DNA from: Nocardioides sediminis
GTDB lineage: Bacteria; Actinomycetota; Actinomycetes; Propionibacteriales; Nocardioidaceae
DNA length: 64,000 nt
Assembly (NCBI RefSeq): GCF_003047295.1
Contig: NZ_PZYZ01000003.1
Location: 186,001-250,000 of the forward strand
Direction of reading: 5' to 3'
Shown: piece by piece, positions 48,762-57,262 of the stretch
How the letters are laid out: every line of letters begins with the position of its first letter
Position numbering within the stretch: the first letter of the stretch is position 1
The notes under the pieces: model-generated
What the model was told of the DNA's origin: nothing
The model's input: the letters and a program-made list of their open reading frames with translations, nothing else
The model's database searches: none
Translations under genes and position numbers: made by a program

Positions 48762-49538
48762 ATGAGCGCCGTCGCGGTCCACCACGTCGTCACCGGACCC
48801 GAGGACGCCCCGGTCGTCGTGCTGTCCAACTCGCTCGGCTCCACGACGTCCATGTGGGACGCCCAGGCCGACGCGCTGGCCGAGCACTTCCGCGTCGTCC
48901 GCTACGACACCCGCGGCCACGGCCGGTCCCCGGTGCCGTCCGGTCCCTACGACATCGACGACCTCGCCGACGACGTGGTCGCCCTGCTCGACGGTCTCGG
49001 CGTCGAGAAGGCCCACTTCGTCGGGCTCTCGCTCGGCGGCATGACCGGCATGCGCCTCGCGGCCCGCGACCCCCAGCGGGTCGACCGGCTCGTCGTCCTG
49101 TGCACCGGGGCCAGGCTCGACCCCGCCAGCGCCTGGCACGACCGCGCCGCGACCGTGCGGGAGGACGGCAGCTCGGCGGTGGCCGAGGCGGTCGTCGCCC
49201 GGTGGTTCACCCCGGCGCACCTCGAGGCCAACCCCGATGTCAGGGCCGAGTGCGAGTCCGTCGTGGCCCGCACGCCGGCCGAGGGGTACGCGTCCTGCTG
49301 CGAGGTGATCGCTGCCATGGACCTGCGCGAGGACCTCCCGGCCATCTCGGCGCCCACGCTCGCGATCGCGGGCGCGGACGACCCGGCCACTCCCCCGCCG
49401 CACCTCGAGGCCATCGCCGACGCCGTCCAGGACGGCCGGCTCCTCGTCGTACCCGACTCGGCCCACCTCGCCAACGCCGAGCAGCCCCGGACCATCACCC
49501 CCGCGATCCTCGCCCACCTGACGGGAGCAATGACATGA
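48762..49538 (+). CDS. pcaD: 3-oxoadipate enol-lactonase
   Basis: 258-aa alpha/beta hydrolase that opens 3-oxoadipate enol-lactone to 3-oxoadipate. The oxyanion region is LSNSLGSTTSMWD, the nucleophile is Ser90 in GLSLGGMTG, the acid is the Asp of AGADDPATPP and the base His lies in DSAHLAN. The pattern RYDTRGHGRSPVPSGPYDIDDLADDV is that of PcaD. It starts two bases after the thiolase stop and ends in an ATGA overlap with pcaI. A second PcaD-like domain occurs in PcaL at 57259. Confidence 0.92.
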   Translation: MSAVAVHHVVTGPEDAPVVVLSNSLGSTTSMWDAQADALAEHFRVVRYDTRGHGRSPVPSGPYDIDDLADDVVALLDGLGVEKAHFVGLSLGGMTGMRLAARDPQRVDRLVVLCTGARLDPASAWHDRAATVREDGSSAVAEAVVARWFTPAHLEANPDVRAECESVVARTPAEGYASCCEVIAAMDLREDLPAISAPTLAIAGADDPATPPPHLEAIADAVQDGRLLVVPDSAHLANAEQPRTITPAILAHLTGAMT

Positions 49539-50314
49539 GTCTCGACAAGCTCGTCCCCAGCCCGGAGGACGCCGTGGCCGACATCGCGTCCGGCTCGAGC
49601 CTGGCCGTCGGCGGCTTCGGCCTCGTCGGCATCCCGTGGACGCTGATCGGCGCGCTGCTCGAGCAGGGCGCCGACGACCTCACGGTCGTGTCGAACAACT
49701 GCGGCGTCGACGGCGCCGGGCTCGGCCTGCTGCTCGAGGCACGACGGATCACCCGCGTGATCGCGTCGTACGTCGGTGAGAACAAGGAGTTCGGCCGGCA
49801 GTACCTCGCCGGCGAGCTGACCGTGGAGCTCACCCCGCAGGGCACGCTCGCCGAGCGACTGCGTGCGGGCGGCGCCGGCATCGGGGCCTTCTTCACCCCC
49901 ACGGGCGTCGGCACGATGGTCTCCGAGGGCGGCCTGCCCTGGCGCTACCACCCCGACGGCACCGTCGCGCTGGCCTCGGAGCCCAAGGAGGTGCGGACCT
50001 TCCACGGCGTCGACATGGTCCTCGAGGAGTCGATCGTCACCGACGTGGCGCTCGTCCGCGCCGCCCGGGTCGACCGCGCCGGCAACTGCGTCTTCCACGC
50101 CTCGGCCCGCAACTTCAACATCCCCGCCGCGATGGCCGGGCGCCTCACGATCGTGGAGGCCGAGGAGGTCGTCGAGGTCGGCGAGATCGCGCCGGACGAC
50201 GTGCACCTGCCCGGCGTCTTCGTCCAGCGCGTCGTCGAGCTGACGCCCGCGCAGGCGAGCGAGAAGGACATCGAGAAGCTCACCACCCGACCCCGAGAGG
50301 ACGCCCAGGCATGA
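49535..50314 (+). CDS. pcaI: 3-oxoadipate CoA-transferase subunit A
   Basis: 259-aa alpha subunit of a family I CoA-transferase. It holds [23 protein letters not shown] and the glycine-rich CoA-binding [11 protein letters not shown], with [34 protein letters not shown] typical of subunit A. With PcaJ it moves CoA from succinyl-CoA to 3-oxoadipate. A succinyl-CoA:acetoacetate transferase (ScoA) has the same features; the surrounding pcaD and thiolase decide for PcaI. ATG overlaps the pcaD stop, and its stop overlaps the pcaJ start, so the subunits are produced in equal number. Confidence 0.9.
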   Translation: MSLDKLVPSPEDAVADIASGSSLAVGGFGLVGIPWTLIGALLEQGADDLTVVSNNCGVDGAGLGLLLEARRITRVIASYVGENKEFGRQYLAGELTVELTPQGTLAERLRAGGAGIGAFFTPTGVGTMVSEGGLPWRYHPDGTVALASEPKEVRTFHGVDMVLEESIVTDVALVRAARVDRAGNCVFHASARNFNIPAAMAGRLTIVEAEEVVEVGEIAPDDVHLPGVFVQRVVELTPAQASEKDIEKLTTRPREDAQA

Positions 50315-50955
50315 GCTGGACGCGAGACGAGATGGCCGCCCGCGCGGCGCGCGAGCTGCACGAGGGCGAGTACGTCAACCTCGGCATCGGCCTGCCCACC
50401 TTGATCCCCGGCCACCTGCCGGAGGGGTCGACGGTAACGCTGCACGCCGAGAACGGCCTCCTCGGCGTCGGCCCCTTCCCCTACCCCGACGAGGTCGACC
50501 CCGACCTCATCAACGCGGGCAAGCAGACCGTGACCGTGCTGCCCGGGGCGTCCTACTTCGACTCGTCGCTGAGCTTCGCGATGATCCGCGGCGGCCACAT
50601 CGACACCGCCGTCCTGGGCGGGATGCAGGTCTCGATGACCGGCGACCTCGCCAACTGGATGGTCCCCGGGTCGATGGTCAAGGGCATGGGCGGCGCCATG
50701 GACCTCGTCAGCGGCGCCCGTCGCGTCATCGTGCTGATGGAGCACGTGTCCCGCAGCGGCAGCCACAAGCTCGTGGCCGCCTGCGACCTCCCCCTCACCG
50801 GCCGTCGCGTCGTGTCCCGCGTGATCACCGACCTCGGCGTCCTCGACGTCGCGGAGGACGCCTTCGAGCTCGTCGAGCTCGCCCCCGGGGTGACGGTCGA
50901 GGAGATCACCGAGAGGACCGGGGCCCCGGTCCGGGTACCTGCGTCCGTGGGCTGA
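50311..50955 (+). CDS. pcaJ: 3-oxoadipate CoA-transferase subunit B
   Basis: 214-aa beta subunit of the same CoA-transferase. It carries the active-site glutamate in [11 protein letters not shown], preceded by [17 protein letters not shown], and the later [19 protein letters not shown] region. This glutamate forms the acyl-CoA thioester intermediate. The ATG overlaps the pcaI stop (ATGA). It is the last gene of the operon, and a strong 14-bp hairpin starts one base after its stop codon. Together thiolase, PcaD, PcaI and PcaJ make the last three steps of the beta-ketoadipate route. Confidence 0.9.
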   Translation: MSWTRDEMAARAARELHEGEYVNLGIGLPTLIPGHLPEGSTVTLHAENGLLGVGPFPYPDEVDPDLINAGKQTVTVLPGASYFDSSLSFAMIRGGHIDTAVLGGMQVSMTGDLANWMVPGSMVKGMGGAMDLVSGARRVIVLMEHVSRSGSHKLVAACDLPLTGRRVVSRVITDLGVLDVAEDAFELVELAPGVTVEEITERTGAPVRVPASVG

Positions 50956-50994
50956 GTGTGGCTTCGGTGCCACTGGGTGACACCGAAGCCACAC
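50956..50994 (+). terminator. Strong terminator after pcaJ
   Basis: Perfect 14-bp arms GTGTGGCTTCGGTG (50956-50969) and CACCGAAGCCACAC (50981-50994) around an 11-nt loop begin directly after the pcaJ stop. No T-run follows, as is common in actinobacteria. It very probably ends the thiolase-pcaDIJ transcript. Confidence 0.75.
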
Positions 50995-51112
50995 CCAACG
51001 GGCGCGCGCCCTCACGGTCTGGTGCCCCACCCACTTCTCACCCGGAGCGAGTGAGGCGCTCGACTGCCGCCGTCGGCGAGCGTGGGACGTGACCGACGAG
51101 AGGGAGACGACC

Positions 51113-51667
51113 ATGGGCCTGCGCGACCGGCGCGAGAAGCGTCAGGAAGAGCGTGACACCTTCGGACGCGGAGGCACTGCCAACCGCTACCTGATGCGCC
51201 AGAAGCTCGTGTCGATCGGCGACGACTACTGGGTCGAGGACGACGCCGGCGACCGCGTGTTCCGCGTCGACGGGAAGGCGTTGCGGTTGCGCGACACGCT
51301 CGACCTCGAGGACGCCTCGGGTGCCAAGCTCTGCCGGATCCAGACACGCGTCCTGCACGTCCGGGACTCGATGGCGATCGAGGACGCCGCGGGTGAACGG
51401 CTCGCGCTCGTGCACAAGGCGCTGGTCTCGCCGCTGCGCGAGCGCTGGAAGGTCGACCGCGACCAGGGCGACGACTGGACGGTCCAGGGCAACATCGTCG
51501 ACCACGAGTACGAGGTCGAGGCCGACGGGCGCAAGATCGCCGAGGTGTCCAAGAAGTGGTTCCGCGCCCGGGACACCTACGGCGTCGAGGTCGCGCCCGG
51601 CGAGCCGGCGGCCCTCGTCCTGGCCGTGGCCATCGCGGTCGACGCGATGGCCCACCCCTCGAAGTGA
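51113..51667 (+). CDS. LURP-one-related (LOR) family protein
   Basis: 184-aa protein of the LURP-one-related/Tubby-like barrel family. It shows the repeated strand pattern characteristic of the family: RYLMRQKLVSIGDDYWVEDDAGDRVFRVDGKALRLRDTLDLED, then DASGAKLCRIQTRVLHVRDSMAIED and a C-terminal helix that plugs the barrel (PAALVLAVAIAVDAMAH). Function in bacteria is unknown; the plant relatives bind phospholipids or act in defence. The first 20 residues are basic. The ATG at 51113 with AGGGAGA before it is better than the ATG at 51089. It converges with the epimerase gene after 7 bp. Confidence 0.85.
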   Translation: MGLRDRREKRQEERDTFGRGGTANRYLMRQKLVSIGDDYWVEDDAGDRVFRVDGKALRLRDTLDLEDASGAKLCRIQTRVLHVRDSMAIEDAAGERLALVHKALVSPLRERWKVDRDQGDDWTVQGNIVDHEYEVEADGRKIAEVSKKWFRARDTYGVEVAPGEPAALVLAVAIAVDAMAHPSK

Positions 51668-51674
51668 GCGGCCC

Positions 51675-52571
51675 TCAGGCGCCGGGATCGGCGAGGACGT
51701 CGCGCCAGGAGTGCCGCGGCGCCCAGCCGAGCAGGTCACGAGCCTTGTCGATCGCGTAGAACGTCTCGTCGCGCCCCATCTCGCGGCGTACCTCCAACCC
51801 GTCGTAGAAGCGCTCCCGGACCTCCTCGGTCGTCGCGGCGACGGACATGTCGGCGTTGGCGACGTTGAACACCTCGTAGCCCAGCCCGTCGACCTCGAGG
51901 CAGCGCTCGACCATCCGCGACAGGTCACGGGTGTCGATGTAGGCGAAGATGTTGCGGTGGCGCAGCGACGGGTCCTCGAGGAAGGCCGGGAACAGCTCGG
52001 CGTACTCGTGCGGCTCGATGACGTTGTTGATCCGCAGGCCGTAGACGTCGGCGCCGGTGCGCGCCTGGAACGACCGCGCGGTCACCTCGCCCGCGACCTT
52101 CGACATCGCGTAGGAGTCCTCCGGCACGGTCGGGTGCTCCTCGTCGACGGGCACGTAGTCCGGCCGACGCTCCCCCTGCGCGAAGCAGACGCCGTACGTC
52201 GTCTCCGACGATGCGAAGACGACCTTGCGGACCCCGAGACGCGTGGCGGCCTCCAGGACGTTGTAGGTGCTCAGCACGTTGGTGGCGTAGGTCTTCGCGT
52301 CCGAGGTCAGCAGGATCCGCGGGACCGCGGCGAAGTGCACGACCGCGTCGTACGCCGGCGCCTCGTCCAGGTCGAGCTCGTCGAACGTCGCGAGCCCCGC
52401 CAGTGCCGAGTACACCTCGCCCGCGTCGGTGAGGTCGACCTGGAGGTCGGCCACGCCTGGGTGCTCGAGCGGCACGAGGTCGGCGTTGGTGACGTGGTGG
52501 CCCTGGTCGGCGAGGTGGGCGACGACGTGCTTGCCGGCCTTGCCACTGCCTCCGGTGAAGAAGATGCGCAT
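51675..52571 (-). CDS. NAD-dependent epimerase/dehydratase-like (extended SDR) protein
   Basis: 298-aa extended short-chain dehydrogenase. The NAD-binding motif is FFTGGSGKAGKHVVAHL, followed by VHFAAVPRI and the active-site Ser-Tyr-Lys SSETTYG...YAMSKVAGE, with the Tyr and Lys of the catalytic YxxxK. Such enzymes act on nucleotide sugars or related keto sugars. The start at 52571 places the glycine motif at the right distance. The region after 52571 has a short gap to the frameshifted gene upstream. Nothing nearby identifies the substrate. Confidence 0.88.
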   Translation of the reverse strand: MRIFFTGGSGKAGKHVVAHLADQGHHVTNADLVPLEHPGVADLQVDLTDAGEVYSALAGLATFDELDLDEAPAYDAVVHFAAVPRILLTSDAKTYATNVLSTYNVLEAATRLGVRKVVFASSETTYGVCFAQGERRPDYVPVDEEHPTVPEDSYAMSKVAGEVTARSFQARTGADVYGLRINNVIEPHEYAELFPAFLEDPSLRHRNIFAYIDTRDLSRMVERCLEVDGLGYEVFNVANADMSVAATTEEVRERFYDGLEVRREMGRDETFYAIDKARDLLGWAPRHSWRDVLADPGA

Positions 52572-52623
52572 GGCACCCCCAACCCGCGGACCCTCCGGAA
52601 CCTTCCCGGCCTGTGAGTGCACC

Positions 52624-53075
52624 TCAACCCGCAGGCCCGGTCCCGTACGCGATCCGGCCGGCGTGCCGGACCATCTCCGCGAGCACATCGAGGTCGAGGG
52701 CGTCGGACGAGGCGAACGAGAGGCTCGCGGAGCCGCCCCTGACCCGGCCCAGGCGTTCGGCGTAGGCCTGGGACAGGTAGCGACCGTCGTCCACGGCGTT
52801 GACGTAGAGGCTCAGGTGTCGCTGCTGGCGCGCGAGGCCGATGAGGAACCACGAGACGCTCGCGCCCCTGGGCCGCGGTTGCTCGATGGTGCGGTAGCCG
52901 ATGATCGACTGCTCCGTTCCGCCCCAGAACCGGCCCCGCCACAGGAGGCGGTCCGCCCCGGGGAGGGCACCTGCGACGACGGCGTCGATCGCGGCCAAGA
53001 GCCGCCCGCGTCGTCGTGCTCCGCGATGAAGCCGTCCACCGAGTCCGTCGTCGCCCGCACCGATGACTCTCCCAC
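52624..53075 (-). pseudogene. Frameshifted small protein gene, DUF1801-like
   Basis: The 3' part (52998-52624) encodes AAIDAVVAGALPGADRLLW, then a strand-rich DUF1801-like body (SVSWFLIGLARQQRHLSLYV, SASLSFASSDALDLDVLAEM). The natural 5' end lies in another frame: VRATTDSVDGFIAEHDDAGG from a GTG at 53075. The reading frame changes around 53012-53022, where a one-base loss or two-base gain in a GC-rich run would restore RLLAAIDAVV. Either the gene is broken or the sequence has an error here. If repaired, the product would be about 150 residues. The family name is a tentative match by eye. Confidence 0.5.
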
Positions 53076-53152
53076 CGGGTCACGGTATCGCCAGCACGTG
53101 CGGACAGGCCCGTCGGAGAGGAGGCCGTTCCGATCGGGCCTACGATCGGGAC

Positions 53153-53596
53153 GTGGCTGTGGACGTCGAGGTCGAGACCGTGATCGCCCGCCCCGTCGCC
53201 GACGTGGCGGCGTACGCGGGCGACCCGACCAACGCACCGGAGTGGTACGCCAACATCCGCTCGGTGCGGTGGCGTACCGATCCCCCGGTGCGGGTCGGGT
53301 CGGAGATGGACTTCGTGGCGCAGTTCCTGGGCCGGCGCCTCGCCTACACCTACCGCGTGGTCGAGCTCGTCGAGGGCGAGCGGCTGGTGATGGAGACCGC
53401 CGACGGCCCGTTCCCGATGCGCACGACCTACACCTGGGAGCCTGCCGGCGACGGCGCCCGGATGACGTTGCGCAACACCGGGACTCCCACCGGCTTCGGC
53501 AAGGTGAGCGCCCCGGTGATGGCCGCCGCCATGCGTCGCGCGACCACCAAGGACCTGGCGCGGCTCAAGACCCTGCTGGAGCCCGAACCGCACTGA
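53153..53596 (+). CDS. SRPBCC/START-type protein
   Basis: 147-aa helix-grip protein of the polyketide-cyclase/START superfamily. The opening VDVEVETVIARPVADVAAYAGDP and WYANIRSVRWRTDPPVRVGSEMDF, then FLGRRLAYTYRVVELVEGERLVMET and TTYTWEPAGDGARMTLRNTG, are the classic strand order. These proteins bind a hydrophobic ligand in a deep cavity. The GTG at 53153 is favoured; a GTG two codons on is also possible. Its last 32 bp overlap, convergently, the antiporter gene. Two other SRPBCC genes lie on the other strand nearby, only distantly similar. Confidence 0.8.
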   Translation: MAVDVEVETVIARPVADVAAYAGDPTNAPEWYANIRSVRWRTDPPVRVGSEMDFVAQFLGRRLAYTYRVVELVEGERLVMETADGPFPMRTTYTWEPAGDGARMTLRNTGTPTGFGKVSAPVMAAAMRRATTKDLARLKTLLEPEPH

Positions 53597-54722
53597 CGGG
53601 CACCCGGTCGGCGTACCGCGCCGCGAGCGGACCCAGGACGCCGAGCAGCACGACGTACGCCGAGGCCAGCAGGCCCACCTCGGTGTGACCGGCGGCTGCC
53701 GCCAGCCCGGCGATGACGATGGAGAACTCCCCACGCGCCACGAGCGCGCCGCCGGCGCGGAGCCGACCGCGGCGGCCGACGCCCGCGCGGGCCGCGGCGT
53801 ACCCGCCCGACACGAGCTTGGTCGCCGAGGAGACGACGGCGAGGGCCAGGGCCGGGAGGAGGTACGGCGTGAGGCTGGAGGGAGAGATCCCGAAGCCGAA
53901 CGACAGGAAGAACATCGCGGCGAAGAGGTCCCGCAGCGGCCGCAGCACCGACCGGGCGCGCTCGGCCGTCGGGCCGGGGATGGCCAGTCCGACGAGGAAG
54001 GCGCCGACCGCGGCCGACGCGTCGACGAGGTGGGTCAGCCCGGCGACGACGAGCATCAGGCCGAGCACCCGCAGCAGCACCTGCTCGTCCTCCTGGTGGC
54101 CGAGCACCCGACCCAGGTGGGGCCCGAGCGCCCGCGTGGACACCATGACGAGGACCACCAGGCCCAGGGCCGTCGCGACCGCCGCCACGGCGGTCAGGAC
54201 GCCCCCGCCGGCGAGGACCACGACCAGCAGCGGCAGGTACACCGCCATCGCGATGTCCTCGAGGACGAGGACGGACAGCACGACCGGGGTCTCGCGGTTG
54301 CCCATCCTGTTGAGGTCGCCCAGCAGCCGGGCGACGATGCCCGAGGACGAGATCCAGGTGACTCCTGCGAGGGCCAGGCACGCCTGCCACTCGTAGCCGA
54401 GCATGAACCCCGCCACGAAGCCGACAGGCGCGTTGAGCAGCAGGTCGATCAGTCCGGAGTCGGCGTGCCGCCGCAGCGTCGCGGTGAACTCGGCCGCTGA
54501 GAACTCCAGTCCCAGCATGAGGAGCAGGAGCAGGACGCCGATCTCGCCGGCCGCCCGCACGAACTCCGACGTGGCGGCGACGTCGTAGACCCCGCCCTCA
54601 CCGAGCATCAGCCCCGCGAGCAAGAAGAAGGGGATGGGCGAGAGATCCACGCGGCGCGCCAGCGCGACCAGCAGGGCCAGCGCCAGGAGGAGGACTCCCA
54701 GCTCGACCAGGAACAGACCCAC
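53565..54722 (-). CDS. khtU: CPA2 K+(Na+)/H+ antiporter, KhtU/KefB-like
   Basis: 385-aa membrane protein of the CPA2 cation:proton antiporter family. About ten to twelve hydrophobic helices can be placed; the family regions PIPFFLLAGLMLGEGG, TWISSSGIVARLLGDL and ASAAVGAFLVGLAIPG with a buried Asp in LTHLVDASAA are present. A KefB-like cytoplasmic RCK domain is absent, as in KhtU. It is coupled to the KhtT-like regulator gene, 10 bp upstream on the same strand. KhtTU pairs expel K+ (or Na+, NH4+) in exchange for protons when the cytoplasm turns alkaline. The naming rests on gene pair and domain plan and not on a search. Confidence 0.82.
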   Translation of the reverse strand: MGLFLVELGVLLLALALLVALARRVDLSPIPFFLLAGLMLGEGGVYDVAATSEFVRAAGEIGVLLLLLMLGLEFSAAEFTATLRRHADSGLIDLLLNAPVGFVAGFMLGYEWQACLALAGVTWISSSGIVARLLGDLNRMGNRETPVVLSVLVLEDIAMAVYLPLLVVVLAGGGVLTAVAAVATALGLVVLVMVSTRALGPHLGRVLGHQEDEQVLLRVLGLMLVVAGLTHLVDASAAVGAFLVGLAIPGPTAERARSVLRPLRDLFAAMFFLSFGFGISPSSLTPYLLPALALAVVSSATKLVSGGYAAARAGVGRRGRLRAGGALVARGEFSIVIAGLAAAAGHTEVGLLASAYVVLLGVLGPLAARYADRVPVSAVRAPAGS

Positions 54723-54732
54723 CCGTCAGCAC

Positions 54733-55212
54733 CTAGCCATGCAGGACACCGCGCGCCTGCTCGATGCCCGGCTCCGTGCCGATCACCACCAGCGAGTCCC
54801 CGCCCGACAGACCCTCCGCAGGCGCAGGAGCGGGCACGACGACATCTCCCTTCACCACGGCGACGACCGAGACGCCCGTCAGGGTCCGCAGCCGCGTGTC
54901 CCCCAGCGTCCGTCCGTCGAACCGGGAGCCGGGAGCGATGTCGATGGTCGCCGACGCCAGTCCGGGCACCTCCCGGCTGAGGTCGGCGAACCGCTCGACG
55001 ATGCGCGGGGCGCCCAGGATGTCGGCCAGCGCCTCGGCCTGCTGCCGGTCCATGGTGAAGAGCGTCTCCGCCGCGTCGGGGTCCGAGCCGCGGAAGGCGA
55101 TCAGGTCGAACTCGCCGTCGCGCCTGGCCACCACCCCGACGTCGTGGCCCGACGCGACCGTGAACTCGTAGCGGACACCCACACCCGGGAGCAGGACCTC
55201 GGTGACTTCCAT
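54733..55212 (-). CDS. khtT: KhtT-like regulatory subunit with TrkA-C (RCK-C) domain
   Basis: 159-aa soluble protein. The N-terminal half (VTEVLLPGVGVRYEFTVASGHDVGVVARRDGEFDLIAF) is the YhaT/KhtT type domain, and the C-terminal half (about 80-159) is a TrkA-C domain (IDIAPGSRFDGRTLGDTRLRTLTGVSVVAVVKGDVVVPAP...LSGGDSLVVIGTE). It should bind cyclic di-AMP or a similar ligand and gate the antiporter encoded ten bases downstream. The ATG at 55212 is preferred to the one at 55242, which is inside low-complexity DNA. K+ regulation would then be a theme shared with the channel-like gene at 945. Confidence 0.85.
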   Translation of the reverse strand: MEVTEVLLPGVGVRYEFTVASGHDVGVVARRDGEFDLIAFRGSDPDAAETLFTMDRQQAEALADILGAPRIVERFADLSREVPGLASATIDIAPGSRFDGRTLGDTRLRTLTGVSVVAVVKGDVVVPAPAPAEGLSGGDSLVVIGTEPGIEQARGVLHG

Positions 55213-55257
55213 GGGTGCAGTCTGACCGATGCATGTGACCACTCGCCGGACGACGAC

Positions 55258-56040
55258 TCACTCGGCGGCCACGGACGGCCTCTCGGCCCGTTCCTTGATG
55301 CCGAGCAGCATCCGCCGTTCCATGATCGCGTGCGGCAGCTCGATCAGCAGCAGGTACACCGCGCCGCCGGCGTCGCGGTCCGCGTGGGCCCGGGCGAGCA
55401 GCCGACAGGTGTGCGTGTCGACCGGCTCGACGACGTAGGAGCCCCAGCCCTCGATGACCAGCGCGTGCGGCGGGTCGACCGTCGCCAACCTCGTGGCGAG
55501 CCCGGGGAACAGGAAGAGCGGGTCTCCGGCCTCCCGGTGCTGCCACTCCTGCCGGACACCCTCGGCGCTGTGCAGGCGGCAGCCCGCGAGGTTCTCCAGC
55601 CAGTCGTAGGAGTAGAACCCGCCGCGGTCCTGGCCGATCTGCACGAGCCACCGCCAGACCTCGTCCGCAGACGCGTGCACGGTCACCGCGCGCGTGCTGG
55701 TGACCAGGGACCGGGCATCGGCGTCACCCGGGAGCCGACGTGCGCGCTCGTGCGGCGTCGACCCCCATCGGCGCAACCAGGGGCGGATCAGCCCGTGGTC
55801 CACGATCGGGGCGACGACGCCGGCGAGCGTCAGCCAGCGTCCGACTGCCCGGAGGCGCCCGTCCGACACACGCTGGGGCCAGCGTCCCAGCGCCGACAGC
55901 GGCCCGAGCACCTCCAGCGCGTCGAGCAGCACGGGGCCGACCACGACCACCCCGGCACCGCGGACCACCGACATCGCCGATGGAGCGCTCCGCGGGTCGG
56001 GTGACGAGGGGTCCTTCCGGTGGGCCGCGTCCCGGGTCAT
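55258..56040 (-). CDS. SRPBCC-domain protein with N-terminal helix
   Basis: 260-aa protein. The first 90 residues hold one or two hydrophobic helices (GAGVVVVGPVLLDALEVLGPL, LTLAGVVAPIVDHGL) that may be membrane associated. The rest is an SRPBCC-like fold: STRAVTVHASADEVWRWLVQIGQDRGGFYSYDWLENLAGCRLHSA, then a strand series ending in HAIMERRMLLGIKERAE. Family members with this WRWLVQIGQDRGGFYSYDWLENL motif are common in actinobacteria; the function is unknown. It lies in a minus-strand group with the 2TM gene 27 bp upstream and KhtT 45 bp downstream. Confidence 0.75.
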   Translation of the reverse strand: MTRDAAHRKDPSSPDPRSAPSAMSVVRGAGVVVVGPVLLDALEVLGPLSALGRWPQRVSDGRLRAVGRWLTLAGVVAPIVDHGLIRPWLRRWGSTPHERARRLPGDADARSLVTSTRAVTVHASADEVWRWLVQIGQDRGGFYSYDWLENLAGCRLHSAEGVRQEWQHREAGDPLFLFPGLATRLATVDPPHALVIEGWGSYVVEPVDTHTCRLLARAHADRDAGGAVYLLLIELPHAIMERRMLLGIKERAERPSVAAE

Positions 56041-56067
56041 GTGGGCCGGTCCTTCCTGGCCGGACGC

Positions 56068-56343
56068 CTAGTGCCGCCGCTCCAGCCTCTCCATCTCGTG
56101 GTGGATCTGGTCCTCGGTCACCAGGTCGCCGCGGCCGTAGACGTCCCATGCGTTGGCGACCAGGCCGATGCCCCAGCCACCCATGATGAACGCCGGCCAG
56201 AAGTAGCCGGAACCAGTCATGGCCCAGACGACCACCAGGAACGTGTTGACGAGGACGTAGATCATCACGTGGCCCCGGAACTCGCTCTTCTTCTTCAGCC
56301 GCTTCACGGCGAGGGCGCGCAGCTCCTCCTCGTGCGGCGTCAT
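56068..56343 (-). CDS. 2TM-domain protein
   Basis: 91-aa membrane protein: a basic amphipathic N-terminus (EELRALAVKRLKKKSEFRGH), two TM helices (VMIYVLVNTFLVVVWAM and WPAFIMGGWGIGLVANAW) and a charged C-terminal helix with the family ending VTEDQIHHEMERLERRH. This is the '2TM domain' family, sometimes fused to LytTR or histidine-kinase domains in other bacteria; here it stands alone. Ribosome site AGGAGGAG lies nine bases before the ATG at 56343; an ATG at 56352 is also possible. Function unknown. Confidence 0.85.
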   Translation of the reverse strand: MTPHEEELRALAVKRLKKKSEFRGHVMIYVLVNTFLVVVWAMTGSGYFWPAFIMGGWGIGLVANAWDVYGRGDLVTEDQIHHEMERLERRH

Positions 56344-56518
56344 GGCGCTCATCTCCTCCTCCTTCCCGGCCGAGGTCCTTCCCGGTCGAGGCTCGCAGGG
56401 ATCTCCCATCCTCAAGAGTCGTCCTGTCGACCGCCGCTGGGCAGTGCCACTCGTCCTCACCATGCCGTCCCGAAGTCCCGAGGGTCCGGACCGTGGCACG
56501 GCGTACGCCGGTCGCCCG

Positions 56519-57004
56519 TCAGGCAGACGCGCGCAGCAGGTCCCGCAGCCGCCGGAACTCGGTGCGGACGTGCCGTTCCATGGCCTGCTCGAAGGAGCGG
56601 GAGAAGTAGAGCCGCCACAGCGGGTCCAGGACGGCGCCGCGCCCAGACCACCCCGCGGTGACCGTGTGCCGCAGCTCGACGTGACCGGCCCCGTCGCGCA
56701 CCTCGAGCGTCAACCGGACCGGCACCCGCCGGCCGCGAGGGCGGGCCTGCCACACGACCCTCTCCCCCGGGACCGACTCGACCACCTCGACCACCGAGCG
56801 CACCCGGCGCGAGCCGATGAACTCGTCCATGAACAGGACGTCGCCCACGTGGTCGTCGCGGTGCCCACTCTGCACGGGGTGCAGCTCGAGGTGGATGCCC
56901 GGCCACCAGGCCTGGTAGCGGTCGTCGCGGGCGTCGAGCAGGAAGTCCGTGACCTCCCGACCGGTCAGGCCCTCCACCGCCACCTTCGACTGCACGGTCA
57001 GCAC
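56519..57004 (-). CDS. SRPBCC/START-type protein
   Basis: 161-aa helix-grip protein. It starts VLTVQSKVAVEGLTGREVTDFLLD, continues with WWPGIHLELHPVQSGHRDDHVGDVLFMDE, and ends in the long C-terminal helix FSRSFEQAMERHVRTEFRRLRDLL. GTG at 57004 follows a GGGGAGG site. Typical polyketide-cyclase/START topology suggests a ligand-binding role; no catalytic residues are evident. It is divergent from the pcaL region and on the same strand as the 2TM and SRPBCC genes, with a gap of about 175 bp to the next. Confidence 0.75.
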   Translation of the reverse strand: MLTVQSKVAVEGLTGREVTDFLLDARDDRYQAWWPGIHLELHPVQSGHRDDHVGDVLFMDEFIGSRRVRSVVEVVESVPGERVVWQARPRGRRVPVRLTLEVRDGAGHVELRHTVTAGWSGRGAVLDPLWRLYFSRSFEQAMERHVRTEFRRLRDLLRASA

Positions 57005-57202
57005 GATCGGCCCCTCCCCTCGTCGGTCCGGCCGCTTTGCGCCAGTCCACCGGAGACGGAGCGGGCGGCACAGGGCCCTTCGTCCCTTCCGGCCCACCCG
57101 GTCGGCCAGCCGGTGCAGCATCGCGGTCGTCCGACCCGGGCGACATCCGGCTCCAGGGCGGGGGCAAGACGGTCTTCCTGCACAATCGGCGACACTGTCC
57201 CC

Positions 57203-57262
57203 ATGGCGGACCTCTTGTGGCCGGTCGTCCTGGCCGACCCGCAACCCGAGGAGAACCAGTGA
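57203..57262 (+). pseudogene. Possible pcaB remnant, 19 codons, overlapping pcaL
   Basis: An ATG opens a 19-codon frame MADLLWPVVLADPQPEENQ whose TGA overlaps the pcaL GTG (GTGA). The beginning, MADLLWP, resembles the usual start of actinobacterial PcaB (3-carboxy-cis,cis-muconate cycloisomerase), which normally precedes pcaL. The rest would be its last dozen codons, with everything between lost in frame. It could equally be a short leader peptide that couples translation to pcaL. The PcaB reading is inference from gene order and a seven-residue match. Confidence 0.4.
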
